From Dongia_A sp039808885 (GTDB lineage: Bacteria > Pseudomonadota > Alphaproteobacteria > Dongiales > Dongiaceae): a stretch of DNA of 64,000 bases. Positions 33,688 through 41,382 of the stretch are shown one piece after another. The position numbers and the translations under genes are program-made. A model generated the notes under the pieces. That model was not told where the DNA came from. It did no database searches and saw only the letters and a program-made list of their open reading frames with translations. How positions within the stretch are numbered: the stretch's first letter is position 1; each line of letters begins with the position of its first letter. The stretch is taken from NCBI GenBank assembly GCA_039808885.1, contig JBDHTX010000008.1:1-64000 (forward strand), in the 5' to 3' direction.

Positions 33688-35371
33688 TTGCACCATCCTG
33701 ATCCTCGGCGGCTACGGCACCTTTGGCGGCCGCCTGGCGCAGCTCATCTGCGAAGCCGAGGGCGCGGGGCTGATCATTGCCGGCCGCTCGCTGGCCAAGG
33801 CGGAGGAATTCCGGGCGCACCTGCCGAATGCCGCCGCCCATCGCGCCGCCGCCATCGATCGCGACGGCGACCTGGCGGACCAGATCCGGCCGCTGGGGGC
33901 GGACGTCATCGTCGATGCCACCGGACCGTTCCAGGCCTATGGCGCGCGGCCGTACCGCGTGGTCGAGGCGGCGCTGGAACTCGGCATCCCCTATCTCGAT
34001 CTCGCCGACGGCGCCGATTTCGTCGCCGGGATCGACCGCTTCGACGCGGAGGCCCGCCGCAAGGGCATCTTCGTCCTCGCGGGGGTCAGCAGCTTTCCCG
34101 TGCTGACCGCGGCGGTGCTGCGCGAGCTCAGCCAAGGCATGGCACAAATCGACAGTCTGCGCGGCGGCATCGCCCCGTCGCCCTATGCCGGGGTCGGGCG
34201 CAACGTCATCCGCGCGATCGCCAGCTATGCCGGCCAGGAGGTGGCGATGCTGCGCCAGGGCAAGCCCGCCAGGCCGCGCGCATTGATCGACAGCCTGCGC
34301 TACACCATCGCGCCGCCGGGCCGGCTGCCGCTGCGCAACATCCTGTTCTCCCTGGTCGACGTGCCCGACCTGCGCGCGATCCCGGCGCGCTATCCGCAGC
34401 TGCGCGAGGTGTGGATGGGCGCCGGGCCGGTGCCGGAGGTCCTGCATCGCGGGCTGGGATTGCTGGCGAGGCTGGTGGCGCTCGGCCTTCTGCCCTCGCT
34501 GGCGCCGTTCGCCGGCCTGTTCTACTGGGCGATCAACCGGCTGCGCTGGGGCGAGCATCGCGGCGGCATGTTCGTGGCCGTGTTCGGCTATGACGCCCAG
34601 TTGCGGAAGATCGCGCGCTCCTGGCACATGGTGGCCGAGGGCGATGACGGGCCGCTGATCCCCTCGATGGCGGCCGAGGCCATCCTGCGCAAGATGCTGG
34701 CGGGGGGGCCGCCGGCGCCGGGCGCGCGTGCCGCCATCGCGGAACTGGAACTGGACGACTATCGGGCGTTGTTCGCCGGCCGGCGGATCGTCGAGGGCAC
34801 GCGCGATGACCTCGACGCCGTCCGCGACCTGCCGCTCTATCGCCGCATCCTCGGCCAGGCCTATGCGACCTTGCCGCCCAGCCTGCAAGCGATGCACGAC
34901 CTGTCCTGTTCCGCCCGCGCTTCAGGCCGCGCGAAGGTGACGCGCGGACGCCATCCGCTAGCCCGGCTCGTCGCGGCGCTGTTCCGTTTTCCCGCCGCCG
35001 CCGAGGACGTGCCGGTCAGCGTCACCTTCACGGTGGATGCGGCGAGTGAACTCTGGCGCCGCAGCTTCGCCGGCCATTCATTTTCCAGCACGCAGCGCGC
35101 CGGGACCGGTTCCGACGAATACCTGATCGTCGAGCGCTTCGGGATCTTCGACTTCGCCCTCGCCGTGGTTCTTGCCGATGGCCGGCTGGAGCTCGTCCTG
35201 CGCGGCTGGCGCTGTCTCGGCCTCCCGCTGCCGCGTTCCTGGGCGCCGCGCGGCGACGCCTACGAGATGGAGGCGGAAGGCCGGTTCCGCTTCTCGGTCG
35301 CGATCTCGCATCCGCTCTGCGGGCTGATCGTGCGCTACGAAGGCTGGCTGGATCCGCCGCAGCCTATCTGA
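33680..35371 (+). CDS. Saccharopine-dehydrogenase-like NADP-binding/DUF4166 fusion
   Basis: A 563-residue protein. The N-terminal Rossmann domain of the saccharopine dehydrogenase type (about 1-250) starts CTILILGGYGTFGGRLAQLICE, then 'GADVIVDATGPFQAYG' and 'GIPYLDLADGADFV'. A hydrophobic stretch near 255-280 could be membrane-associated. The C-terminus (about 390-563) matches DUF4166 in character ('SLQAMHDLSCSARASGRAKVTRG', 'GRLELVLRGWRCLGLPLPR'). This fusion is known in environmental proteobacteria without an established function. The gene starts 8 bases inside the monooxygenase gene, suggesting a two-enzyme redox unit. Confidence 0.75.
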   Translation: MGDCTILILGGYGTFGGRLAQLICEAEGAGLIIAGRSLAKAEEFRAHLPNAAAHRAAAIDRDGDLADQIRPLGADVIVDATGPFQAYGARPYRVVEAALELGIPYLDLADGADFVAGIDRFDAEARRKGIFVLAGVSSFPVLTAAVLRELSQGMAQIDSLRGGIAPSPYAGVGRNVIRAIASYAGQEVAMLRQGKPARPRALIDSLRYTIAPPGRLPLRNILFSLVDVPDLRAIPARYPQLREVWMGAGPVPEVLHRGLGLLARLVALGLLPSLAPFAGLFYWAINRLRWGEHRGGMFVAVFGYDAQLRKIARSWHMVAEGDDGPLIPSMAAEAILRKMLAGGPPAPGARAAIAELELDDYRALFAGRRIVEGTRDDLDAVRDLPLYRRILGQAYATLPPSLQAMHDLSCSARASGRAKVTRGRHPLARLVAALFRFPAAAEDVPVSVTFTVDAASELWRRSFAGHSFSSTQRAGTGSDEYLIVERFGIFDFALAVVLADGRLELVLRGWRCLGLPLPRSWAPRGDAYEMEAEGRFRFSVAISHPLCGLIVRYEGWLDPPQPI

Positions 35372-35675
35372 CCGGCCAGACCAGCAGCAGCATCGGCACC
35401 GCGACCAGGATGACCAGCAGCGACAGCGGGGCGCCGAGCCGCGCGTAGTCGTCGAAGCGGTAGCCGCCGGGCCCGAGCACCAGCGTGTTGCACTGATGCC
35501 CGATGGGGGTGAGGAAGTCGCAGCCGGCGCCGATCGCCACCGCCATCAGGAAGGCGTCCGGCTTGTAGCCCAGGGCCTGCGAGAAGCCGACCGCGATCGG
35601 CGCCATCACCAGCACCGTCGCCGCGTTGTTCAGGAGCGGCGTCACCAGCATGGCCGCCCCCAGGATGAGCGGCGC
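35364..35675 (-). pseudogene. 3' remnant of an SLC13-family permease
   Basis: The minus strand encodes about 103 residues identical in character to the C-terminal end of SLC13/ArsB-like permeases: APLILGAAMLVTPLLNN, then AATVLVMAPIAVGFSQ, 'DAFLMAVAIGAGCDFLTPIGHQ' and 'NTLVLGPGGYRFDDYARLGAPLSLL', ending in a hydrophobic helix and stop. Intact proteins are about 420-600 residues, so some 300-500 residues are missing. The open frame upstream is cut by the TAG of the lipocalin-like gene at 35676-35678, in the same reading frame, so a deletion fused the remnant directly to that gene's 3' end. An internal ATG at 35651 could start a 95-residue peptide, probably without function. Confidence 0.8.
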
Positions 35676-36161
35676 CTAGGCCAGGCGGGTCCAGGTCAGG
35701 GTGCGCGTGACCGGCTCGTGCTCGTGGCTCGTCGTCTCGAGCGTGATGGTAAGGGTGTCGCCGTCCACGGCCAGCGTACGGGCGACCTCCATGCCGACAT
35801 TGGCCGGCGTCAGGGCCGCCTCCAGCCGATGCAGCACCACCCCGCCGTCGCAGACCTGGTAGGTGCCGAAATAGGCGTCGTAGCCGCCGATTGCGCTGGT
35901 GTTGTTCTGCCCCGACCCGCAGGGATGGGCGGGCGCCGCACTATTCCGGTCCCGCTTCATGAACTGGGCGGAGAAGTGATGCGGCGTGTAGGTCAGCATG
36001 GCGAGGGGATCGGCGCCCAGCATCGGCTCGCTGCGCAGCGCGCCGTCGGCGGCGCGGTCCACCCGGCTCACCAGCCGCCAGGTGCCAAGCATGTCCTTGG
36101 CGAGGGATGCGGTCTTGGGTTTCGAATTCATTTTGGATCTGCCGATTGCGGCCATGTCCAC
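35676..36161 (-). CDS. Lipocalin-like domain protein
   Basis: A 161-residue protein resembling the lipocalin-like (PF13924) group: 'MLGTWRLVSRVDRAADGALRSEPMLGADPLAMLTYTPHHFSAQFM' near residue 24, then 'GYDAYFGTYQVCDGGVVLHRLEAALTP' and 'DTLTITLETT'. That group usually forms a small beta-barrel of unknown ligand. GTG 36161 follows the pentapeptide stop by 3 bases; ATG 36131 (MNSKPKTAS) is an alternative that matches the family start better. No signal peptide is seen, so it is probably cytoplasmic. The stop is where the SLC13 remnant begins. Confidence 0.65.
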   Translation of the reverse strand: MDMAAIGRSKMNSKPKTASLAKDMLGTWRLVSRVDRAADGALRSEPMLGADPLAMLTYTPHHFSAQFMKRDRNSAAPAHPCGSGQNNTSAIGGYDAYFGTYQVCDGGVVLHRLEAALTPANVGMEVARTLAVDGDTLTITLETTSHEHEPVTRTLTWTRLA

Positions 36162-36164
36162 ATG

Positions 36165-36860
36165 TCAATCCGCCTCGCGGCTCGTGCACGGCCAGGATGG
36201 CGGCCGCGCCACGCCCGCCGGCAGCTTGGTGGTGTCGTCGCCGCAGGTGTCGACCAGCTGCTGCGCGGCCAGCCCGCGTACCGCCGACAGATCGGTGCCG
36301 CGCAGGTCCGCGAGATAGAGTTCGGCGTCAGTCAGATCGGCCCCGGCAAGCACCGCATTGCGCAGATCGGCCCGCGCCAGATAGGCGCTTTCCAGCCTGG
36401 CGGCGCTGAGATTGGCCTGCAACAGCATGGCCCGGCCAAGCTCAGCGCGCTCCAGATTGGCGCCGACCAGCTGGGCATCGGTCAGATTGGCCCGCGACAG
36501 CTCGGCTTTGACCAACTGCGCCGCACCAAGGTCAGCCTTCTGCAGATCGGCGCGGTCCAGCATCGCCTTGGCAAGTTCAGCGCGCTTCAGCACCGCCCCG
36601 GTCAATTGCGTCCTGACCAGGATCGCGGCGGTCAGGTCCGCACCGGTGAAGTCCGCGCCGGTCAGGTCGCTGGCGCTGAGATTGGTCCCCACCAGCTTGG
36701 CGCCGCGAAAATCGTCGCCGCTCATCAACCGGTTCATCTTCGTGCAACCCGTCCAGTCGACGCCCGGGCCGGGGCCGTCGCTGCAGTCGGCGATGCTCGG
36801 CGACCCGGTCGCAAAGGTCAACCCCAGGACAAGCGGCAACAGGATCCATCCGCTACGCAT
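36165..36860 (-). CDS. Secreted pentapeptide-repeat protein
   Basis: A 231-residue protein with a signal peptide (MRSGWILLPLVLGLTFATGSPSIA-DC) and then a C-rich, acidic start (DCSDGPGPGVDWTGC) followed by about 25 pentapeptide repeats of the A(D/N)LXX form from about residue 45 to 195, such as GTNLSASDLTGADFTGADLT and RANLTDAQLVGANLERAELG. These fold as a right-handed quadrilateral helix. The C-terminal roughly 35 residues have two further Cys in 'DTCGDDTTKLPAGVARPPSWPC'. GGAGG before the ATG at 36860. Exported to the periplasm or outside; function unknown. It shares a transcript with the lipocalin-like gene. Confidence 0.78.
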   Translation of the reverse strand: MRSGWILLPLVLGLTFATGSPSIADCSDGPGPGVDWTGCTKMNRLMSGDDFRGAKLVGTNLSASDLTGADFTGADLTAAILVRTQLTGAVLKRAELAKAMLDRADLQKADLGAAQLVKAELSRANLTDAQLVGANLERAELGRAMLLQANLSAARLESAYLARADLRNAVLAGADLTDAELYLADLRGTDLSAVRGLAAQQLVDTCGDDTTKLPAGVARPPSWPCTSREAD

Positions 36861-37169
36861 GGCGCCTCCAAGTCTCCCGATGCCGCGATCCCGCATCGGA
36901 GCCAGGTTTCATGGCACCGGCGCAGTGCCGCGCGCCAAGGAGTTCAGTATGGCGGCATCGCGCCGGCAACGGCCAAGATCGCGCGCGACAGGTTCGCAGC
37001 GCGCAATACGCTTCTCCGATTGAAGCATAGAACGGAGCGGTGTCCCTAACGCGATTCGAACCAGTGTCTTCATCGTGAAAGGTCTAAGGCAACAACTTGG
37101 ATCGAATCTCGGCGGAGCACTAAGAGGCGATCCAGTAGTCAGGATGTAGGACGGAGTGTCGAGCACAGG
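36861..37169. other. Intergenic region at the edge of the lower-GC patch
   Basis: This 309-base gap upstream of the pentapeptide gene starts GC-rich and becomes clearly A/T-richer from about 36930. It contains the degenerate tRNA-Glu fragment at 37041-37083. No gene is supported; a short minus-strand frame from 37166 has a lower-quality composition and no family likeness. Confidence 0.5.
37041..37083 (-). repeat. Degenerate 3'-half copy of tRNA-Glu (putative att duplicate)
   Basis: About 43 bases match the 3' half of the intact tRNA-Glu at 38344-38419 in the same orientation, with six mismatches. The TTCGAA T-loop and TTTCA anticodon region are both recognisable. There is no matching 5' half, so it is not a functional tRNA. 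A duplicated 3' tRNA segment at a fixed distance from an intact tRNA is the classic footprint of a site-specifically integrated element. Confidence 0.75.
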
Positions 37170-37415
37170 CTACTTGCCAGAAAGAATGTACCTCACGGCT
37201 CTGCCAAACAACCAAGACCCAATTGAGATCATAGCTAATTGGCTCGCCGTCGGCTCGAAACCATCCTTCCAGGAGTGAAAAGGGTCCAAGAAGACAACCC
37301 AGTTTGAAACATCTCCCATCAGTCCGGCGTATGCCGCAAGTAAGAACCAAACACCGAACAGACCGGCAGTTCCACAGAGAAGCCAATAGATGACATTGCC
37401 CAGGCGCGCTGTCAT
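37170..37415 (-). CDS. Small two-helix membrane protein
   Basis: An 81-residue protein with hydrophobic segments at about 8-30 (VIYWLLCGTAGLFGVWFLLAAY) and 60-75 (AMISIGSWLFGRAVRYIL) joined by a loop with 'NWVVFLDPFHSWKDGFEP'. The start ATG at 37415 lies 3 bases after the stop of the NYN-domain gene, so the two are co-transcribed. G+C is near 50%, well below the surrounding genome. No family recognised. It could anchor or partner the NYN protein at the membrane. Confidence 0.7.
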   Translation of the reverse strand: MTARLGNVIYWLLCGTAGLFGVWFLLAAYAGLMGDVSNWVVFLDPFHSWKDGFEPTASQLAMISIGSWLFGRAVRYILSGK

Positions 37416-37418
37416 ACA

Positions 37419-38048
37419 TCACGCCTTTTTGGGTCGATAGTCTCGCTTGTCAACGCACGCATCGTAAGTTGCTCGATCTATTCTTATCCAGTCCGTCTGA
37501 TCGATTCCACGGACGTTCTTTACCGCCGGACTGTGCGGGTAGGCGGAGGCGACTTTTATCCACCGGTGTTGATCCTGGGCGATCAGTCTTATCTCCGTCG
37601 CTACTTCCGATAAGTCCTGGTCTCGGCAAAACAACAGGGCGACGTCATACGCCTTTTGGTGAGCTAGGCGAATCACATCCAGTGCGATCCGAACATCTAT
37701 GCCTTTTTCATCGCCATCCAAAAAACCATACGTTGAACCATCAGGTAGCTTAATTTGCTTGTTTCGATAGCGAAGTGGACGGGTAAAAACCGTTACGCCT
37801 TCCCGCCCCATTTGAGCACCCTTCGCCGTCCAAAAGTGATTCCAAAAGGCGTTATCGCTGGCATCAGGAACACCAGTGTAAAATCGAACGCCAGATTGAA
37901 CCCAGCCCTGTCGAACGCATATCGCGTTGCTCAACGATACCGGATCATAGTTGGGGAACGTATATCCAAACGCGGACTTAGCAGAGTGGAAGAGGTTCTG
38001 CCCGTCAAAGAATGCGACTGCTTTTTTTGGATTGGGCTCTGCAGGCAT
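37419..38048 (-). CDS. NYN-domain protein, putative ribonuclease (DUF88/LabA type)
   Basis: A 209-residue protein. KKAVAFFDGQNLFHSAKSAFGY at about residues 8-29 is the NYN/PIN start with its first metal Asp (FFDGQN). The core acidic residues recur in DGDEKGIDVRIALDVIRLA and in LLFCRDQDLSEVATEIRLIA, with a final acidic loop later. Together they would coordinate a divalent metal as in PIN-like RNases. DUF88/LabA proteins are widespread and poorly understood; some degrade tRNA or act in regulation or defence. Low G+C and position beside tRNA-Glu suggest horizontal acquisition. A hairpin covers its translation start region. Confidence 0.82.
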   Translation of the reverse strand: MPAEPNPKKAVAFFDGQNLFHSAKSAFGYTFPNYDPVSLSNAICVRQGWVQSGVRFYTGVPDASDNAFWNHFWTAKGAQMGREGVTVFTRPLRYRNKQIKLPDGSTYGFLDGDEKGIDVRIALDVIRLAHQKAYDVALLFCRDQDLSEVATEIRLIAQDQHRWIKVASAYPHSPAVKNVRGIDQTDWIRIDRATYDACVDKRDYRPKKA

Positions 38049-38343
38049 ACATAACTCTTAGATGCGGAGTTATGGCCATAATGCCCCAAAAAAGAATAAC
38101 CCCGCCAGAGGCCTTGCGGCGTGTCCGGCGGGGAAGAATTGATGTCCTCAGATATGGGATTATGGGGGTTAAAGTCAAGTTAATCCCATTGGTTCCCCTG
38201 AGAAATTTCCCCGCATGGCTTTTAAGCGAAAAGCTAAATATCAGGGACCCAATCCGCACGATTCCGGCGGCTGACTATTGGGGGCGTGCTTAGGGAAAAC
38301 CAGCCAACTTGAATCGCTCGAAGTGGCAAACTGCTGAATTTGC
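38049..38343. other. A/T-rich non-coding part of the tRNA-proximal patch
   Basis: This 295-base stretch lies between the NYN start and the tRNA-Glu 3' end. It holds the hairpin at 38050-38074, a longer GC hairpin (CCCCGCC...GGCGGGG around 38100-38136) and a run of imperfect repeats with GGGATTA/TAATCCC around 38155-38195. No coding frame looks real. It should carry the promoter of the NYN gene. Confidence 0.45.
38050..38074 (-). promoter_or_regulatory. Inverted repeat over the NYN translation start
   Basis: CATAACTC, nine bases, GAGTTATG: a perfect 8-bp inverted repeat ending 1 base upstream of the NYN ATG. In the message the hairpin would include the only Shine-Dalgarno-like AAGAG, so it could either be a dimeric operator site or fold and limit translation. 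Confidence 0.5.
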
Positions 38344-38419
38344 TGGCGTCCCCAACGGGATTCGAACCCGTGTCTTCACCGTGAAAGGGTGATGTCCTGG
38401 GCCTCTAGACGATGGGGAC
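38344..38419 (-). tRNA. tRNA-Glu (anticodon UUC)
   Basis: A 76-base cloverleaf read on the minus strand. The acceptor stem GTCCCC pairs with GGGGAC, the anticodon loop is CTTTCAC giving UUC, the T-arm is CGGGTTCGAATCCCG, and CCA is encoded at the 3' end (38346-38344). Next to the low-GC NYN patch, whose far end carries a degenerate copy of its 3' half. Confidence 0.97.
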
Positions 38420-38554
38420 GCAAGAGGCGGCCAACGCGGCCGCGGCTTGTTTAGCCGCTTTGGGGGCCAAGATCAACCGCGCGGGGCGGCTCACCCGTCG
38501 AGCCGCCTGGCGAGAGCCAGGGCTCTGGAATCGTTAACGAATTCCCGAAACGGC

Positions 38555-40339
38555 TCACCCGGCGGCGAAGGCGGCGTCCTCGATCTGCAGCTGCACCTCG
38601 TCGCGGCCCTGCCAGCTGTCGCGCTTGAGCCTGCCCGCCAGGTGCAGGGCAGCACCCCGGGCGCCGAGCAGCGCCTTGCCCAGGTCTTCGCCGGCGGCAC
38701 GGAAGGCGATGGCCTTCAGCCTCGTGCCGTCCGGGCCGGTCAGGCGGCAGCGCACGTGGTTGGTGCCGACCACGTCGGCCATGGCGATGCGCTGCTCCGG
38801 CAGCACGAAGCGCGGTTCGGCATTGCCGGCGCCGAACGGGGCCAGGCGCTCCAGCGCGCCGAGCAGGTCCGGCGTCGCCCCACGGCCCTGGACCATGCCG
38901 TCGATCAGCAGGGTCGGCACCAGCGGTGCGCCGCCCAGCTCGTCGCGGAAGCGCGCGGCGATGAAATCCTGCAGCGCCGGCAGCTTCTCCGCCGCGATCT
39001 CGAAGCCCGCCGCCATCGCATGGCCGCCGCCCTTGAGGACGAGGCCGAGCTCGCGCGCCGCGATCACCGCCTGGCCCAGATGCAGCCCGGCGACCGAGCG
39101 GCCGGACGCCTTGCCGATGCCGTTCTCCAGCGCGACGATGCAGACCGGCCGCTGGTAGCGGTCCTTCAGCCGGCCGGCGACGATGCCGATGACGCCCGGA
39201 TGCCAGCTCTCGCCGGCGAGGATCAGCAGATGCGGGTTGTGCGCCGCCGCGGCCTCCGCCATCCGCGTCGCCTCGGCCAGCACCTCGGCCTCCAGCGCGC
39301 GGCGTTCCTCGTTCAGCGCGTCGAGCTCGCGCGCCAGCTGCAGCGCCAGCGCGGGATCCTCCGTCGACAGCAGGCGCGCGCCGAGATCGGAGCGCCCGAC
39401 GCGGCCGCCGGCATTCACCCGGGGTCCGAGCAGGAAACCGCAATGGAAGCCTTCGAGGCGCTCGGTCACCCGTGCCACGTCGCACAGCACGTTGATGCCG
39501 AGATTGCCGCGCTGGCCCATCACCTTCAGGCCCTGGGTGGTCAGCGCGCGGTTGAGTCCGCCCAGCGGCACCACGTCGCAGATCGTGCCCAGCGCCACCA
39601 GGTCCAGCCATTGCAGCAGGTCCGGCTCCGCCCGCCCGGCGCCGTACCAGCCGGCGCGGCGCAGGGCGCGGTTGACCGCCACCACCAGCAGATAGGTGAC
39701 GCCGACCGCCGCCAGGTTGCGATGCGGCGAGCTTTCGTCGAGGCGGTTGGGATTGACCACGGCGCAGGCTTTGGGCAGCGCCGGCTCGGCCACGTGGTGG
39801 TCGGAGATGATGACGTCGAGCCCGTTCGCCGCCGCATCCTCCAGCGCGGCGAAGGCGGTGATGCCGCAATCGACGGTGATGACGATTCCGGCCCCGGCCG
39901 CCTTCAATTGGCGCAGCGCCGCGGCGTTGGGGCCATAGCCCTCGCGCAGCCGGTCGGGAACGTAAAGCAGCGGGTCCTTGGCGCCGGTCGCGCGCAGGAA
40001 GCGGATGAGCAGCGCCGCCGAGGTCGCGCCGTCGACATCGTAGTCGCCGAAGATGCCGATGGTCTCGCCGGCCTGGATCGCGCGCGCCAGGCGATCCGCC
40101 GCCCGGTCCATGTCGCGCAGGTCGGAGGGATCGGGCAGCAGGTCGCGCAGGCGCGGATTGAGGAAGCTCTCGACGCTGTCGAGCGATTGCCCGCGCGCGG
40201 CGAGCAGGCGGCCGATCAGCTCCGGCACCTGGCAGCGCTGCGCGATGGCCTGCGCCAGGCGCGCATCGCCGGGCCGCTCCAGCCACAGCTTGCCGCTCAA
40301 GGATTTTCCGACGCCCAGATACGGCGCGGGCGCGGTCAT
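38555..40339 (-). CDS. recJ: Single-stranded-DNA-specific exonuclease RecJ
   Basis: 5'-3' ssDNA exonuclease of the DHH family used in recombinational and mismatch repair. The 594-residue protein has GDYDVDGAT at 98-106, the DHH triad in SDHHVAEP (180-182), GPRVNAGGRVG for the catalytic domain and KGGGHAMAAGF (DHHA1 RNA/DNA-binding region) near 420, all in family order. A short C-terminal OB-like extension follows, as in bacterial RecJ. The ATG at 40339 lies 22 bases after the glpX stop. It ends the hom-glpX-recJ block conserved in alphaproteobacteria. A 7-bp hairpin at 38485-38507 lies in the downstream gap. Confidence 0.95.
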   Translation of the reverse strand: MTAPAPYLGVGKSLSGKLWLERPGDARLAQAIAQRCQVPELIGRLLAARGQSLDSVESFLNPRLRDLLPDPSDLRDMDRAADRLARAIQAGETIGIFGDYDVDGATSAALLIRFLRATGAKDPLLYVPDRLREGYGPNAAALRQLKAAGAGIVITVDCGITAFAALEDAAANGLDVIISDHHVAEPALPKACAVVNPNRLDESSPHRNLAAVGVTYLLVVAVNRALRRAGWYGAGRAEPDLLQWLDLVALGTICDVVPLGGLNRALTTQGLKVMGQRGNLGINVLCDVARVTERLEGFHCGFLLGPRVNAGGRVGRSDLGARLLSTEDPALALQLARELDALNEERRALEAEVLAEATRMAEAAAAHNPHLLILAGESWHPGVIGIVAGRLKDRYQRPVCIVALENGIGKASGRSVAGLHLGQAVIAARELGLVLKGGGHAMAAGFEIAAEKLPALQDFIAARFRDELGGAPLVPTLLIDGMVQGRGATPDLLGALERLAPFGAGNAEPRFVLPEQRIAMADVVGTNHVRCRLTGPDGTRLKAIAFRAAGEDLGKALLGARGAALHLAGRLKRDSWQGRDEVQLQIEDAAFAAG

Positions 40340-40361
40340 CGCTGGGGGGACCGCCGCGGCC

Positions 40362-41321
40362 TCATACGTCCTTCGGCCGCTTGATCGACCAGTTGTGGTG
40401 CGCCTCGACGATGCGCACGGTGCCGGACTTGGAGCGCATGACCATGGAATGGGTCACCGCCCCCTTGGCCGAGCGGCGCACGCCCTTCAGCATCGCGCCA
40501 TCCGTGACGCCGGTCGCCGCGAACATCACGTCGCCCTTGGCCAGGTCGGTGAGGCCGTATTTGCGCGTGAGATCGGTGACGCCGAGGCGCCGCGCCCGCG
40601 CCTTCTCGTCCTCGTTGCGGAACACCAGCCGGCCCTGCATCTGGCCGCCGATGCAGCGCAAGGCCGCCGCCGCCAGCACGCCTTCCGGCGCGCCGCCCGA
40701 GCCCATGTAGATGTCGACGCCGCTGTCCACCGTCGCGGTGGAGATGACGCCGGAGACATCGCCGTCGGAGATCAGCATGATGCGGGCACCCGCCGCGCGC
40801 ACCCGGGCGATCAGGTCAGTGTGGCGCGGCCGGTCGAGGATGCAGGCGACCAGGTCGGAGATCTCCATCTTCTTCGCCTTGGCGAGCTGCTTCAGGTTCT
40901 CCTCCGGCCCGGCGTCGAGGTCGACCAGGTTGTCGGGCAGGCCCGGGCCTACGGCGATCTTGTCCATGTAGGTGTCGGGCGCGTTGAGGAAGCCGCCCTG
41001 CTCCGCCATGGCGATGACGGCGAGCGCGTTGGAGCCGCCCTTGGCGGTGATGGTGGTGCCTTCCAGCGGGTCGAGCGCGATGTCGATCTTCGGGCCGCCG
41101 GCGCCGACCTTCTCGCCGATATAGAGCATCGGCGCCTCGTCGCGCTCGCCCTCGCCGATCACCACCGTGCCTTCGATGGCGAGGTCGTTGAGCGCCCGGC
41201 GCATGGCGTCGACGGCGGCCTGGTCGGCGGCCTTCTCGTCGCCGCGACCCATCAGGCGCGAGGCGGCGAGCGCCGCCGCTTCGGTCACGCGGACGGCTTC
41301 AAGGGCGAGGTTGCGATCCAT
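40362..41321 (-). CDS. glpX: Class II fructose-1,6-bisphosphatase GlpX
   Basis: Metal-dependent fructose-1,6-bisphosphatase of gluconeogenesis. The 319-residue length is standard. VVIGEGERDEAPMLYIGE (about residues 53-70), DPLEGTTITAKGG (about 85-97) and 'GSGGAPEGVLAAAALRCIGGQMQGRL' are GlpX hallmarks; the Asp/Glu of the first two bind the metals. Start at ATG 41321 with GGAG 8 bases upstream; a GTG one codon earlier is possible. It is co-directional with hom, 60 bases downstream of that gene's stop, and recJ follows closely. Confidence 0.95.
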   Translation of the reverse strand: MDRNLALEAVRVTEAAALAASRLMGRGDEKAADQAAVDAMRRALNDLAIEGTVVIGEGERDEAPMLYIGEKVGAGGPKIDIALDPLEGTTITAKGGSNALAVIAMAEQGGFLNAPDTYMDKIAVGPGLPDNLVDLDAGPEENLKQLAKAKKMEISDLVACILDRPRHTDLIARVRAAGARIMLISDGDVSGVISTATVDSGVDIYMGSGGAPEGVLAAAALRCIGGQMQGRLVFRNEDEKARARRLGVTDLTRKYGLTDLAKGDVMFAATGVTDGAMLKGVRRSAKGAVTHSMVMRSKSGTVRIVEAHHNWSIKRPKDV

Positions 41322-41382
41322 CACAGAAACTCCGTTGCGGGCGGCGGCGCGCCCGTCGACGGGGGCGCCAGCCGCGCAGGGG

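Noticed and set aside
37041..37083. Second functional tRNA-Glu
   Set aside because: Only the 3' half is present and several stem pairs are broken.
36909..37166. 85-codon minus-strand frame in the low-GC patch
   Set aside because: It spans the tRNA-like fragment, has no ribosome site and no family resemblance.
38100..38136. GC hairpin in the tRNA-proximal gap as a terminator
   Set aside because: No T-run on either side and a large, poorly paired interior loop.
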